A DNA stretch of 42,486 bases from JANRIC01 sp033765345. GTDB lineage: Bacteria; Bacteroidota; Bacteroidia; Cytophagales; Microscillaceae. The notes under the pieces were generated by a model that had not been told where the DNA came from, did not search any database, and saw only the letters and a list, made by a program, of their open reading frames with translations. Position numbers and translations under genes: made by a program. Below, piece after piece: positions 42,351-42,486 of this stretch (its first letter is position 1; each line of letters opens with the position of its first letter). The stretch lies in contig JANRIC010000138.1 in NCBI GenBank assembly GCA_033765345.1, positions 1 to 42,486 of the forward strand, given 5' to 3'.

Positions 42351-42486
42351 AAATAATTAAAATAATTAAAATAATTAAAATAATTAAAATAATTAAAATA
42401 ATTAAAATAATTAAAATAATTAAAATAATTAAAATAATTAAAATAATTAAAATAATTAAAATAATTAAAATAATTAAAATAATTAA
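42351..42486. repeat. Tandem 9-bp repeat, about 15 copies
   Basis: The unit TAATTAAAA repeats without an error from 42354 to the end of the window. There are 14.8 units, about 15 with the partial upstream one. The unit is a multiple of three, and some frames are open, for example ATT-AAA-ATA, but nothing else supports coding. It starts about 96 bases from the start of the TonB receptor gene, where length change could alter promoter spacing. It also stops exactly at the sequence edge, so copy number is a minimum. Confidence 0.9.

Noticed and set aside
42351..42486. CRISPR-like array
   Set aside because: Units are directly adjacent 9-mers without spacers.

Overview
The window looks like a chromosomal segment of a gliding/filamentous-type Bacteroidota, most likely of the Cytophagales. 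The clues are: -7 promoter motifs of the form TAnnTTTG; many secreted proteins and lipoproteins that appear only in this phylum (DUF4476 repeats, a BT_3928-type membrane protein, a DUF1599 protein, a two-component-type propeller joined to a Y_Y_Y domain); a carboxypeptidase-regulatory-domain TonB receptor; and BshC of bacillithiol synthesis. The taxonomic call is inference from gene content. No rRNA, tRNA or CRISPR array was seen.

Layout. (1) 1-1245 is a disturbed, gene-poor stretch. A gene tail is interrupted by small hairpins and followed by an AT-rich orphan lipoprotein gene. That gene lies between a G7 tract and a C8 tract, and a 535-base gap of further hairpins and a C10 tract follows. 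(2) 1246-10272, minus strand, carries five exported proteins: a MORN-like/TPR/CHAT protease-like giant, a propeller-like lipoprotein, a PepSY-like lipoprotein ending in 66 consecutive aspartates, a TPR protein with a membrane anchor, and a triple-DUF4476 protein. (3) 10486-12779 is an AT-rich type II restriction-modification pair. (4) 12793-18814 is a glycosyltransferase cluster: one polyprenol-phosphate-sugar-synthase-like enzyme on minus, then five overlapping or closely packed transferases on plus, with bshC 30 bases behind them. (5) 20695-26330 is mostly housekeeping: a small secreted protein, rlmN, an orphan periplasmic binding protein, aroK, and cdaA overlapping folP; DUF1599 and BT_3928 genes diverge from folP. 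(6) 27567-36114 holds an Opp/Dpp-type permease, threonine aldolase, two related leucine-rich-repeat proteins, a glycerophosphodiesterase, an M61 peptidase with PDZ, and a GNAT-nitrilase fusion whose nucleophile position is His instead of Cys. (7) 36303-39614 is a propeller/Y_Y_Y/SpoIIE phosphatase sensor. It converges, across two hairpin terminators, on a TonB-dependent receptor. The receptor's upstream region ends in about 15 copies of a 9-bp AT-rich tandem repeat that runs off the window.

How the parts fit: much of the window is devoted to the cell surface and periplasm (glycan assembly, outer-membrane uptake, secreted repeat proteins, peptidase, a membrane sensor phosphatase). A compact core of conserved metabolism (shikimate, folate, c-di-AMP, rRNA methylation, bacillithiol) lies in the middle. 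The accessory signals most worth testing are the palindrome-rich left end, the poly-Asp lipoprotein, the secreted CHAT protein, the His-for-Cys nitrilase and the tandem repeat in front of the receptor gene.
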